64,000 nt of DNA from Branchiostoma belcheri (Eukaryota > Chordata > Leptocardii > Amphioxiformes > Branchiostomatidae), in contig NW_017803046.1 in the NCBI RefSeq assembly GCF_001625305.1, positions 2,715,520 to 2,779,519 on the forward strand, read 5' to 3'. The translations under genes and the position numbers were made by a program. The notes under the pieces are model-generated. The model was not told the origin of the DNA, did not search any database, and saw only the letters and a program-made list of their open reading frames with translations. Shown here one piece after another: positions 40,538 through 52,900 of the stretch; the first letter of the stretch is position 1; each line of letters opens with the position of its first letter.

Positions 40538-41555
40538 GGCTTCTGACTGGCAAGATTGTTCTTTGTTGTACTCAGCTAGACTTATTCTGACATCTGACAC
40601 AACATCTGGCTGTGGTGCAGTCAAGATCACGTCTTCCTGTTGGGAAAACAAAGAAAACATGAGGAAACAAAGATTTTATAACAGGTGAAATCATTGCGAC
40701 CTTTCCCATATCATATTGCCAAGGGCACTTGGCAGACTTCTATTTCTGTCATTCAGAGGGACACTAACAGGGAGAATATTCTTTTTCAGCACTCTATCCT
40801 TGTTGAGGGGATTTATTTTTCGTAGCATTTTAGAAGCAAAATACATATATTAATTTTGTTCGAAATCTCAAGTACGTAACGAAAGCACGATTGTGGCCAT
40901 CATGTTACCATTACGAACTTCGTTCCACACTGGATGGAGCTACATGTATGTCCTCTAACTAGAGTGTCCTAGGATAAGGAAAACCGAATATAGAGTACTT
41001 CCTACTAGTACTTCCTACAGCAGACAGCTAACTAATACTCAATTCTTTACACAGGTCGTTCACTCTCTTCATGCACGCGTTACTTCGTACACTTTGAGTC
41101 TGAGGGTTTCAAAGCATTGCTAACCAAGGACATTCTACCGTCCTTGTGCTGACGCAGTATTTCTTTTGAAGTGTAACTGGCAACAAGTCTCGTATGCAGC
41201 ACAAGTACCCACCTTCTTTGTAGCTTTCGGTTTTGACAGATAACTGACTGATGGCCCAATTGTCCCGTTATACGCGGGACGACCCGTTCGTTATTCTAAC
41301 CATCACAAATAAATGCCTCTACGCAAATATCCCGCCCCTGTGGGACATGTTATGTTTCTGGGATGGCCTGCCCTTATTTGGTAAAAACCTGTGGCCGCTA
41401 TGCGTATTCCCAAAACAGATGTCTCCCCTTCAGATCAGCCATTTGTTTTCATAATTGATGAGTGGGGTGTTTTCATTTTGCAAGCACTTAAAATGTGAGT
41501 TGCAGATCGTTAGAATCACCACTACAGCTTGTTATCTTGTCATTATCAGAGCAAA

Positions 41556-41610
41556 GGATCCCACTCTGTCTGTAATTTGTAACCCACAAATTACAGAAAA
41601 GGTGGGATCC
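41556..41610. repeat. Interrupted hairpin
   Basis: CTGTAATTTGT (41570-41580) pairs with ACAAATTACAG (41586-41596) around AACCC, and outside it GGATCCCAC (41556) pairs with GTGGGATCC (41602). Probably the core of a small foldback element. It lies upstream of the zinc-finger gene. Confidence 0.8.
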
Positions 41611-42380
41611 TCGGTCTTCAAAAAAGAAGTCAAACCCAGTACGTAGTTTTTACCAGTAGTTTGTCAGGAGTTGTCAGTAGTTCTCTGTCTATTAATTGCC
41701 TGTTCTTATACTAAATGTTTCTTCTTGCAATTAGCCCTCGGGCATGAATTTGCAATAAAACATTTCATTACCTGAAAATCGCTATCATTGCCAGCAGCAC
41801 TGATCTCCCAAACCTAATATACTGCTCTGACCCGTTTAATATCAGCCAAAGAAATCAGCAGCAGATGGCGAAGGAAAGACGATGAAGCACGTAATTTGTT
41901 CAGTTGTAATATTTCAAGTCTAGTGGTAATTTTGGTATCTTAGCGTCTTAGTGTAAACGAAGATCCAAACAGTTCCGATTACTTCTGGGAAGCCGTGTTT
42001 ATTAATCCGTATGTTATTAACTCTACTAACAAGTACATGTATGGGGTCTAATGGTTTACAAGAGCGCCTATAAACCCCCCACTGTTATACATTAGTACAG
42101 TAGTACAACAGCACAATACCAGTGACGCAAGTGGAGAAGATGGAAACCGCAAGTGAGGAAATTTGCAGATGCGGACGTTAGATCTTAGATCGTGTGGAGG
42201 AAATGAAACCACGTAGAAATGATTCACGTGGAAAATATTTTACCTCATCGGTGTGTCGGGGAGCCGAGGCTAAATAGGTCATAGGGGACATCAATCACTC
42301 AATTAATATGAGGCATGCATGGTACAGTCATATTGCGTGTCCTTTCAGTTTTTGTTGAAAATTTCAGTTTTTTCCAGTCA

Positions 42381-42450
42381 CTGACGAAAGCTAGTGGATA
42401 CTAGCTGAAACGTATGACGTTTTCAAAATCATATCCAGTTGCTTGAATAA
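42381..42450 (+). mobile_element. Possible retroelement 3' tail with hammerhead-like core
   Basis: CTGACGA (42381-42387), then a perfect 7-bp stem AGCTAGT/ACTAGCT (42389-42395 with 42400-42406), then GAAAC (42407-42411). This is the order of a hammerhead ribozyme core (CUGANGA, stem II, GAAA). There is one extra A between CTGACGA and the stem, and I could not find a matching stem III with a cleavage site. The following CATATCCAGTTGCTTGAATA looks like a repeat-family tail. Penelope-like elements are known to carry hammerheads; assignment is tentative. Confidence 0.35.
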
Positions 42451-43109
42451 CTGTTTTTTGGCATTTTGTTGAAAATGTTACAAACCATTAATGCAACCTG
42501 AAAGACAGCAAAAATTGCAAACTTTCAGTTTACCCTATGTTTGGAAAAATAATTGCGTTTCGAAACAGTGCATCGATACAGTTAATTCAAAGTATACGAA
42601 AGATCTCTTGATTTTAATTTTGCGTGAAACAAAACTGCTCTACGAAACAAAAATTACAAAACAAAACTATACATTTTTTAGTTTAGGCATTTTCGTATCG
42701 TGTTTCTTTCCTTGTGGCCCCTTGAACCCGGGTCAGGTTACGTTGGGTTCCTGCCAAAGAAGTAGGAACAAGGATTTGTCAAATGTCAAAATATTTACTT
42801 GCGCTCTGCACCGAATTTCGCGGCAAAGTACTGGCCTCAAGAACCCGGAAGTAACGCAATCACACACACGAGCCCGTCGGCAGATACGTAATGTTACAAA
42901 GAAACCTCAACTTACCTATCGAGTGCGTGATTTGGTAAGAAATCCGCCGGCTCAGCTCTCGTAACCCTCTCTACAACGTGGCAAAGCGTATAATACCGGC
43001 GTCATCGAAGCATCATCTCCCGGGCAGGCCTACGCAGCGCAACCCGGAAGCGAGTGGGTTCGCGGAATGCCCACTCTCCCGTCAAGCTTTGCCAAGGAAA
43101 ACAACCCGT

Positions 43110-43165
43110 GCCCATATATGGGCAAAACTATCTATAAACCACGGCTGCGGCACCTCCTTATATGG
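43110..43165. promoter_or_regulatory. Two CArG boxes
   Basis: CCATATATGG at 43112-43121, inside the palindrome GCCCATATATGGGC, and CCTTATATGG at 43156-43165 both fit CC(A/T)6GG exactly. CTATAAA lies between them. These match serum-response-factor sites, but no gene start is evident nearby. Confidence 0.35.
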
Positions 43166-44303
43166 GCAAAAACTCGCCGGTAAGGAAGCCAGGGCTGGCC
43201 AAGGGCGAGGGGAGACTTCCAAATTCGGTGGATTCGGACACTGCGATTGCTTTTTATAGCGTGAGAAAAATTTAGTAGGATAAATATGTACTGGAGGGAA
43301 ATAGCCAGGCCGGCTGTGTATGAACATGTTTTGCGTGTCCATGATAACTTTGTCCGTGTTTGGCGGCGCGCAAGTCAAGATATTCCTTTTCCGAATCCAA
43401 GGAGAGTACAGAGGAGAATATGCCGAATTGGGGTAAAATTCAATGACAGTTCGGGCAAAACACAATAACCTAAATCCTTCCCCATGTATCATTGTTAGTC
43501 ATATCAACATGCAACATTTATTAAGGACGCTGAGTCCAAAAGAGACACAGGTTTTCCCTAGACGGATGTTAATTAAGTGATGACGTATAGTTTTCATATG
43601 AAACAGAGACATCCAAGGACATATGCTAATGTCAAACCGTTTCATTTTCATAAGGAGAACTAGAAACAATTCGTGCTTCTACATATATTATTGATTTTTT
43701 TGGTCTTTTATATATGCCGTTTCCACAATTTGATATGACCCTTTTCCTATCTGCGTCACTGCTGTCAGTAGTGGCAGTAAATGTGTTGATTTACAGTGGA
43801 CATTGCGTGTCTGATGTCTCTGGAAACGCCGTCAAAGCTAAATCAGTCTGCTGGCGTCCTTGTCACTAAGCTACTATAGCAAACGCTGATTTATTCAAGA
43901 AGATTTAAAAAATGCATAAAAAGCCCGCTGCAATTAGATTGGAAAAAGCCAGGAGTTCCCTTGTTTAACTTGAAGAACAGCTACCCTCACAACAAAAATT
44001 AAAGAAATGTACGGACAAATAATCGAGTTATAACCTCGACCTACATGCGAATCCACATCAGGCCACAAAACGATTTCATAGTCTTCTTGATCATGACGAA
44101 GGCAATTAAAGTTAGATTCGTTTCCCGCGTGCCCTCTAACTAGGGATGGCTGAATTTTTCGTATAACGCCGATTAATGATATGCTTTTCATTTTCCATCT
44201 CTTTTCAGGACACTAGCTTTCTCTCGATCTCCCGCCGATGTTTTCCTATGACGTTTATAGCGGCCTGGGGTTTGAAAATAGACTCCACCTCCCTATGAAA
44301 TGC

Positions 44304-44313
44304 CCATATAAGG
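44304..44313. promoter_or_regulatory. Third CArG box
   Basis: CCATATAAGG, again an exact CC(A/T)6GG match, about 1.1 kb from the first pair. No neighbouring gene start is recognised. Confidence 0.3.
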
Positions 44314-44541
44314 GTGTGGGGTTGAGACGTAACGTAACACCGCGCAATTTCATATCTGTAGTACTGAGTATGTGTCGTCTTCGGCCATCCCCTCCGTAAT
44401 CCTATTATTTCTATATTAGGTGTTGCCATTTGCCTGCTTTATTTGGGCCACCCGATACTGCAATGAACTTAGCCAGCCAGTAACAATGTTATCTTCCCAT
44501 TACTATCTACTATGTGCTGAAATTCAGAGTAGCCTCTACCA

Positions 44542-44731
44542 CCAGGCTTCGGAAGTGGTCACCTGGAGTCCAGCCTTGTTAGCTTTGGTTTGTTATAGCA
44601 GATCTTGGGCCCGGAGCGGAGCTGGACTCCAGGCTATATTTGCCGCAGTACTCTTTAGTGGACCAACTTCCCTGGCATGTTATGTCAAATTTGGCCAATT
44701 TCTACTCTTTTCAGTCGCTTCCGAAGCCTGG
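44542..44731. mobile_element. Foldback MITE with nested inverted repeats
   Basis: CCAGGCTTCGGAAG at 44542-44555 is the reverse complement of 44718-44731. Inside, CCTGGAGTCCAGC near 44562 pairs with GCTGGACTCCAGG near 44622. The 190-bp unit is noncoding. Confidence 0.75.
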
Positions 44732-45019
44732 TAGATACTAGTGCTAAACTTGTAAAGAACGCACCATTTGAAAGATCTACCAACAAGTGAAAAGGCGAAA
44801 TCTGGCATCTGCTTGGACATTGATACTCCGTCTCCAGAGAGGACCACTGTGCTGAACATAGCGCGCCAGACTAATAAATTTCCTCCCTGACCAAATTTGG
44901 CCGTCACAGGCTGTCAGCTACACGCCTCGTGCGTACTCCAACTGTCTCGTTATCAGCTGATGAAAGAACATCGAGATGACAAGGACGACAGCAGACTGAT
45001 AATAAAGCTTTGACGGCGT

Positions 45020-45120
45020 GTCTAGAGACATCCCGTAACGGTAGAGTTTTCGCCTCGAAACCAAGAGGTCCTGAGTTCGAGCCTTGCCATGCCACGTGCG
45101 TTTGTCTACGTTTGGGGCGG
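45020..45120 (+). mobile_element. tRNA-derived SINE head
   Basis: A-box-like CCCGTAACGGTAGAG near 45033 and B-box GAGTTCGAGCC at 45073-45083, with a plausible anticodon arm (CGCCTCGAAACCAAGAGG) between them. The tail is not defined because another element starts at 45160. Confidence 0.55.
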
Positions 45121-45877
45121 CATAAAAATAATTTTGAACAAGAGTTCCGAGATCTCATACCTCCATGAAATATGGGCTTGACATGTAAATGTAAATTTCT
45201 TCTTTAATTATGTAAATTACCTCCACATTAACATAATAAATGCATCGTGATGTTAACTTTTGATTAACTTACACATGTACCAACTATGAAATTCCCATCA
45301 TTTACCACTAAGGAGTCATAGAATTTTCGCATTAATTATGCAAATTAGATCATTTGCATAATTGGTATCTGTTGATGTTCCATCTGCCATAGATTACATA
45401 CATTACATGTATGAAAGTACTATAATGTAAAACACTGTAATTATAGAATTTCCTCATTAATTATGCAAATTAAGTCATCATTTGCATAATTTGTAGTTAA
45501 TTATGTACATCTCTCTCTCAGCTACCTACCTACCAAAAATGATGATAATACCTTGTTCCTATCTGGACTTATTGGCTTTTAAAGATTTCACCCGAAAATC
45601 TCCTGCAGTTCCAAAACAAGCTGCTAGGGGGACCAAACTCACGCCACTTATTCCTGACAGGAAAAGCTATCTGTCACCAAAAAGTCAAGACCATAGCATG
45701 TTTAGGACAAAAGATACAAAAACCGGAAGTTCTGCTGCAGTACCAAGGTCATCCACCAGGAGGCCCATATTTGACCTTGACCTTTGTCTTCCTAAGACTT
45801 ACCAGCGTACCAAATATCATCGCAATCCATAAAGGCGTTATGGAGTTATGCTGACTACAAATGTGCGGAAACACAAA

Positions 45878-45920
45878 CACACAGACACACACACATACAG
45901 ACACACACACACACACACAG
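45878..45920. repeat. (CA)n microsatellite
   Basis: Imperfect CA/CAGA repeat at the end of the first internal block of the TA-flanked element. Confidence 0.9.
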
Positions 45921-46274
45921 ACAGACACGCCTCCATGAAATATATGAGTCTTTGTATACAGTACACTAAGTGTTTCAAACACACAGCTAATACAAACCCT
46001 AACCCTGAAATAGGTCACCTATTCCCCTGAGGGGACCCCATTAATCAAACCGGGTCCCAAGCGCACTGACTCGATAGCCACACAATGAGACATCTGTTGT
46101 CTGCAAAGGAGATTCCGCATTAAACCGGAAGTGCTACTGCACTACCAAGGCCATCCACCAGGAGGCCCATATTTGACCTTGACCTTCGCCCCCCTAACAC
46201 CTACCAGCAAACCAAATATCACCACAATCCATGAAGGCGTTATGAACTTATGAAGGTACAAAAAAGCGGAAACA

Positions 46275-46278
46275 CAAA

Positions 46279-46340
<62 letters not shown>
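46275..46340. repeat. (CA)n microsatellite
   Basis: CA run of about 30 units at the end of the second internal block of the TA-flanked element. The Cys/Val ORFs on the other strand are artefacts of this repeat. Confidence 0.95.
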
Positions 46341-46343
<3 letters not shown>

Positions 46344-49300
46344 GAGCCAAAAACAATACCTTCCATTTCATGGAGGTAAAAACTTGAGTGTATCGTCGCC
46401 ATGTATTGTGATAAATGTTGGAATAGAAAAAAGAAAACATTGGGTTATGATCAGTGAATCTCTAGGACTTCAATGATAAAAGCTTGTAGCTGTGCAGTAT
46501 GCCTTTGGGTAGCTTAAATCGTGGTTAGACGTCTAGTGTTCGGTAATGTCATCGCTTCATTCCTTTGTCATAAAAATGTTTTAAGGTATGATCGACATGG
46601 AACTCTTTCGTAAGACCGGTATCCTGTCACGAAAATATGGCAGAGTGATCGAGTGGATTACACTTACATGTAACGTTATATGCCATTCTTTTCCATTTTT
46701 GCTGTTATGGGTTGACTCGATTGGTCTATCAAATGTCGGTTTGCATATATACTCTTATGTATTGCTATTTGGTGAGGCAGCCGTACAGTGGCGTATAAAC
46801 TTGAGGGCGCTAGCGGAACGATTTACAGAAGAGCACTCTCCGGCCTACTTAAACACAGCGCCCCCTACGTCCATAGATGGGACTGCAAGACCGGCGACTC
46901 TTTTACTCGTCTTCGACGTCACCAGAGATGAATCATGTGTAGAAGAACGCGTCCCGCCTGACTAATGACCCGCCCTGCTGTTCTCACGGGTTCGGGCGAC
47001 CTTGCCACTCCCTCCGCGCCACAGAAAGATGACACATAAAATAGCGCCTCGGACATGTATTATTCAGTATCCCGGCCAGAGGTTCGGCTGGGGGTTTATA
47101 TCAGTGTCACTGCACTTGTTCTATCTATAGATGCAGCGTTCAGCTATTTCTGATAAACTGTCCAAATCTATTTCTTTGTAATGACGAATGTTTGTGAATA
47201 CGCGTGGCTTTGCAATCTTTCTTATAACTCAGGAGTGCGTGTACGATGAATTGACACATAATAATTACCTACTTTGCCGACGACAATTATGATATATTGC
47301 ATATTGAGAGTATGTCTATATTACAAAAATCCCCTATTTTATTCAGGGCCACAGTAACACACACACACCTTAGTTGTCGTTCTTATTACGTGTGGCTACT
47401 CAATAAAATGTAAAGAACACAGTTGTCACATTTGACACAGCACTTTCCATTATACAACATTTCCTAAAACGTTAAGGTTAGACTGTAACGTTTCCCCGAT
47501 GTTGTCACGGGGTGAAGGTGACCTCTGACAGTGACAGAGTTGTTATCATCCACGTGAACCCGGCCAGGTAGGTAGATAAAGGTGATCCGACTCAACACCT
47601 GGTCCGACCAGTTCTTACCTCCCCACGTCAGCCAGGTGAGCCGTGTAGAACACTCCCCCACAGGTAGGGACGATTTAAAACTTCATTTTACTTCATCTGT
47701 CTTAGTTCTAGTGCATGTATTTAGGAGTCCTATCAATGTGACGCCCCCATATTGATAGATATAATATTAAGCTTTATATACATTTGTTCAATGGCGTCCC
47801 AAATGTGTAGTTCGAATTCATTGCCTCGTCACGCCTCTCTGCCGGTTGCTCACAGGAAACTGGAATTATAGTTGATTTCTATAGACCAAGAGGACTTACA
47901 GAATGGCACGTTTTCTCTGGCTTTTGTACAAAACGTGGAAATATCAGAATGTATGGGCGTTAGCTGACAGCTGTTGTGTTGACCTTGATTTGGGCAACAA
48001 CAACAACAAAACAGGTGGTCAGTTGTAGGACTACAGATTATAACAGCTCGGACAATATTCTGTGTAGGTTGGAGAAGGATTATTTGACACATTTTTGCCC
48101 AATTGACATTAAGTCGTCGTATTGTAGTCCAATGACAACGGAAGTGCGGCCTATAATTTATTTCTAATGATAGGCTTATTGGTAGGTTGTATTGAGCGCT
48201 CGTTGCCTATAACTAATCTTACCATATAGAGAATTTCTGAATCTCTTTCTGGTAATTATCGGGACAACAGGGGTGCTATCCCATTAATTTACCACATAGA
48301 GAACCATATAGAAATGTTTTGGTGGTATATTGGGATAGAATTTTATACCTATAGCTATCCCATGCTGTAAAAGTAGTTAGCACGTTTTTTAAAGACAAAA
48401 TTTTACAGCTGTACTAAATAAATGGGATATATAACCAAAGCTGCTTTGATACGTAAGAACATATATAGACAATCTGTGGATCATATCAATGTCTGTATGC
48501 CCCGACGCCTGTGTCCCACATGTCAGGACGCTTCTCGTTCGCAAACAAAGACAGAACACATTCACCCGACGGGTATCTAGGCACCACCCAGACAGTCTAG
48601 TTAGGCCACGACAAGTATGTTGTTCACAGTGACAAAAATCTATTCTTAAAGATCTACACTTCCAGTTAAGACTGCTTGATTGTTTCCAAATGTATAATAC
48701 TATTATATTATGGAGAAACAAAATTATAAGTCTGTCTTGATTATTTTTGCTAAAAGTCAAACGACATTGTTCCGTCACAATTATCTCGTAGCTTATCATG
48801 AGACAAATTGTGAACTAGTGACGGCCTTAATTTCACAGGGCACAAAAGGTATGTAGCCGCGGGCAGGTATTATGCAAATCACCAGCGGGGGACGCTAACA
48901 ATTACAACTTTCACTGGCCATTGTCCCTGTGTGTATAGTCCTATACGAACAACACCAGCCGAAAACTATCTCTTCTTTTATCCACGTAAGTTTACCTGCA
49001 CCAATCTACTATAGGTACGTGTACAAGATATATATATCTTGATCTACATTATGAAAATATTATGTCATAGCATCAAGGGCGTGAAATTCTATAAAGTTAG
49101 ATATGTGCAGGATATATTCGTATGACTTTGAACGTGACCATTGTTCTAGAGATATAGACACGAATGTATGGTGTCTGAAATTGATAGTTTTGTGTACGGT
49201 AGGTGAAGTTTTGTGCAGGTGAAAATATAGAGGAAAAATAGGCACATGGTCAAATAGGCACATGGTCAACAATTCAACACCCGACGAGTCAAGGCTGACA

Positions 49301-49664
49301 GAGATTAAGGCTAGACTAGTCTTGGTGGGGAGTTGTAGTATGTACATTCTGAGATGCTTAGATTTCCATACTGTACTGTGTAATGTGTTTAGATCATGGT
49401 ACTGTGCTACCGAAACACTAAGCCTGTGGTATACGTTTACATTATGCTGCTCGAAAGCCCTGTTTATTACCTACTAGATACTTACTTTGTAAGTACAATG
49501 TTTATGTATCTTGAAAAGGTCATTATCAGCAAGAACCTTTTCTTCGATGGTGAAAACTTGCATCGTCTATTCAAGTTCTCAATTCCTAACTGCTAATTTT
49601 ACATATAATAATTGCGTTGCAAAGTACATCTTTGATACTCGGTATTCTAGATCCAGACGTGAGG

Positions 49665-49895
49665 ATGGGGAACGCCAGCGGGTCCTCCCACCGGCGGGTG
49701 TTCAGGAACTATGACGGGACGGAGGAGGTGGAGCCTCTGGTGGCGTACTTCACTCCCGTCAGGGGCAGGATGATGAAGGACCCGCTACCAGGTATGTTGG
49801 AGTTAAAATGGACGGGATATGTATTGTGGGCTCTAGTTTGTGAAATTCCTAACAACAATTGTTTATATTATGTGTATCTCTCTCTATCTCCTCTC

Positions 49896-49971
<76 letters not shown>

Positions 49972-52900
49972 TATTTGTGTGTGTCTCAGTGTGTCTGTGT
50001 GTGTCTTTGTGTATGTATGTGTGTGTGTGTACTGTTTGTGTGTATGTGTGTATGTGCGTGTGTTCGTGTGTTTGTGGTGTGCCTGTGTCTGTGTGTGCGT
50101 ATGTCTGTGAGTATGTGTGTGACTGACTGATTGATTGATTGATTATTTCACTTGTACTGAATCCCAGGTATGAAGTTGGACACGTCGTTCAAGAACCGTT
50201 GTAAGGACGGCCTGGACGCCACCTGGCAGATCGCGTCAGTAGTGCACCATGCCGGCCTCAACAACCTGCGGGTCCGCGCAGTGGGTGTCGGGTACTCCTG
50301 GTCCAAGATGACAAGTACCAGGGACATATTGATAGGTAAGGCAAGAGGTATTAGCGTTTCATACTAATTATTTAAGACAATGCAATGTTCAACATAAACC
50401 CTTAAAACTGTTTTATCTATCATTATAGACATGTCCGGCCTTACTCGTGTCATCACCAAGCAGCCACAAAAATACTTCGAAAAGTACTACCTGGTCGAGG
50501 TGCAAGCCGGGAAGGTTGTCCGGGAATTTGTCCGTGAAATCGACATCAAGTTCAAGTTGGCGCTTCCGGGAATGGACAGCTTCATGGGCCAGACGGTGGG
50601 CGGGGCCGTCAGTACGTCATCACACGGGTCAGGGTTCAACCTGCAGAGCATTGTAAGTCTTTATCACCAAGTATCAGAATGTCACCCAAGTACAAACGAA
50701 GCAGAAATGCTATACATATATATGTATTTTGAAACGGTTATGAAAAAGTACAGGCAGCACACACTCTATGCTACTGTACTGTGTAGAAGGTATTTCATAG
50801 GTTAGCTGTCAAAGTCCTAACTTTGTAGAGATGTGATAGTTTTTACCTAGATTTTAAAGACCGACTCCAGAAAAGAACAGTACAGATGATCAGTTGAGTA
50901 TCATGAAAAAACACCAAAATTGAAATAAACGAACGCCTATTGGTAACACTAGACCAGATTTACAGATTTTCATCTGTTTCAGTTTTTCCTGGTGTTTTGG
51001 GAAATAGAAAACATGCTCTTTGTTTCTTCCCAGTCCAACTCCATAGTAAGTCTGCACATGATCATCGCCGGCGGGATCCAGGTCATCATACGGGAGCCCA
51101 CGGCCATAGAGACCGACATGCCTCTGGAGCACGTCCGTGCCCTGGTCGCTAGGGCGCAGTTTGGAGACGGTCCCCTGGAGATCATCAGTAAACAGGCCTT
51201 CAGAGCTGCACAGGTAGGGATCGCCGAAAAATATGTGTCGTTGTTTTAAACAAAATTATCTTGCTGGAATTCTTCTGCTCAACAACTGTGTTCATGATCA
51301 GTAATATAAAGTGTGCACAATGTTCTAACATTAACGTTTTGAGTCTACAGGTCGGTCTTGGCTGTTTGGGGATCATCTATTCGGTCACGTTCAAGTGCGT
51401 GCCCCTGTTCGAGATCATGGAAGAACGCCGCCTAACGACTTTCACGTGGCCTGCATCTGGGGACTCACTAGATTTCAGGATCCCCAGGAACTTCGACAGC
51501 AACTACATCGGGTCCAACGAATTCTTCTCCTTCTTTGTGAACCCATTTCCGAAGAAATGTTGTTCACGTGAAGGTGAGTTTCTGACTTGCTAATAATACT
51601 TTCTAGACTCTACTTTCTTTATCATATCGTAATATTGCAATTGATAACGCGTTCTGCGTTTGTTTCTTCATAACATTTTCTTTTTATCCCTCTCAATCTG
51701 CTTACTAAGGATGGTTGGGACCTGGTGAGTTGGCAAAAGATTCATATAAATGCATGGATTTTAATGATATACAAATTGTATGTTTTTTGTGTGTATTTTC
51801 TTGTGTATTGTGCTTCTATAGTTACATGTATATAGTATTAAATGCAATAAGATGTAAACTCATTTTCAGATTTAAGCGTCTCCGTAGTAAGCAAACGTAC
51901 ATCCAACACAATGTGTTAAGCTCGGAACATGTCTGTCTTATTGGTACAGGAGTGGAACATGTCCGAGTCGTGTACGTCAGAGGAAGGAAAGCCACAGAGA
52001 ACGACTACCTGGCCAGACCCCCGTGTCGGGACGCATGCGCGTGCTGCTGCTGTGAGGGGTGCAGGGGGTGTACTGCCTGTGAGGGGTGTAAGGTACGTCA
52101 TCATCGTTTGGGCCAATCAGAGCTCTACACGTCATTTTTGATGCTCATTGGCTTACACCAACTCCCTAGAATGTACCTGTCCTTGGTGCTGAAATTGCCA
52201 TCCCGTCAGTACAGTATCCTTGCCTGCTGCGTTACTTTGGCCGCTTAAAATGACCAAATCTTTTTATTAGAGAACGGACGGGGCAGATATCATCAAGGGC
52301 AAGCATGATACATAGATAGAATCTATGTATGCGTTTAAGAAACTCTACCAAAGAGACATTCTTTGACAAAGCCTAGAGCTCCATATGTGGGAAAATAACG
52401 AAATTCTATGGCCTTACGTGAAACGGATGCTTTTGTTCTGAAATGGATGTTTTTGTTCTGAAATTAATGTTTTGTTCTGAAATGGATATTTTTGTTCTGA
52501 AATGGATGTTTTTGTACCACCAGACGGACTGCTGTGCGAGCTGTTATTCGAGTTACGTCATGCGCGAGCCCAGCTCCATCCCCGGCTGGATAGACAACTG
52601 CATGAAGATGTCCATTCACAAGGGACATTACGTTAACACCTGGTACAAGGTGCTGCAGTACAACAAGGGGACCGCTCAGTAAGTATCCAAACTGTTGATA
52701 GATGCACGCGGTTTCCGGTGAGAATTTTCTTGGTAAGGTATTGCAATTTTATTGTATTATTGCTCTAGCACCAAACTTACTGAGAAAACTCTTCCATTTC
52801 CAGCGTGGTGTCTTCGGAATGGTCGGTCGCCCTGGAGGACCTGGAGGCTGCTCTTGGTGACGTCATCGAAATGGCAGTGGATTATGGGAGGAAGCACAAC

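Larger units (their letters stand above)
45160..46376. mobile_element. TA-flanked element with CCTCCATGAAAT ends
   Basis: CCTCCATGAAAT at 45160-45171 is inverted as ATTTCATGGAGG at 46365-46376, each flanked by TA, which suits a Tc1/mariner-type TA target. Inside are AT-rich blocks with repeated TTAATTATGCAAATTA (near 45330 and 45458), a second CCTCCATGAAAT at 45930, and two copies of a block of about 190 bp (about 45735-45920 and 46130-46345), each ending in a CA microsatellite. The structure is composite, so nested insertions or unequal exchange are likely. Confidence 0.65.
41300..49664. other. Gene-poor, repeat-rich intergenic block
   Basis: No ORF here shows domain-like composition or splice structure that I trust. 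Identified contents: hairpin 41556-41610, retroelement-like tail 42381-42450, CArG boxes, foldback MITE 44542-44731, SINE head near 45030-45085 and the TA-flanked element 45160-46376. From 46380 to about 49640 I see only unique-looking AT-rich DNA with short local palindromes. The oxidoreductase promoter should lie at its right end. Confidence 0.6.

Noticed and set aside
42491..42964. 157-codon ORF
   Set aside because: No start context, no domain-like pattern and no splice partners; in repeat-rich DNA.
45030..45090. tRNA gene
   Set aside because: Box-like motifs without a foldable cloverleaf; better read as a SINE head.
46142..46440. Cys/Val-rich ORFs on the minus strand
   Set aside because: Translation of the CA microsatellite.
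46588..46965. 125-codon ORF with hydrophobic stretch
   Set aside because: No recognised domain or neighbouring exons; likely chance.
47464..47661. Minus-strand 65-codon ORF with protein-like composition
   Set aside because: No acceptor or homologue that I can name; too little to call a gene.
48389..48799. 136-codon ORF on the minus strand
   Set aside because: Composition random, no splice or start support.
49859..50130. Cys/Val-rich ORFs in three frames
   Set aside because: Translation of the GT microsatellite.
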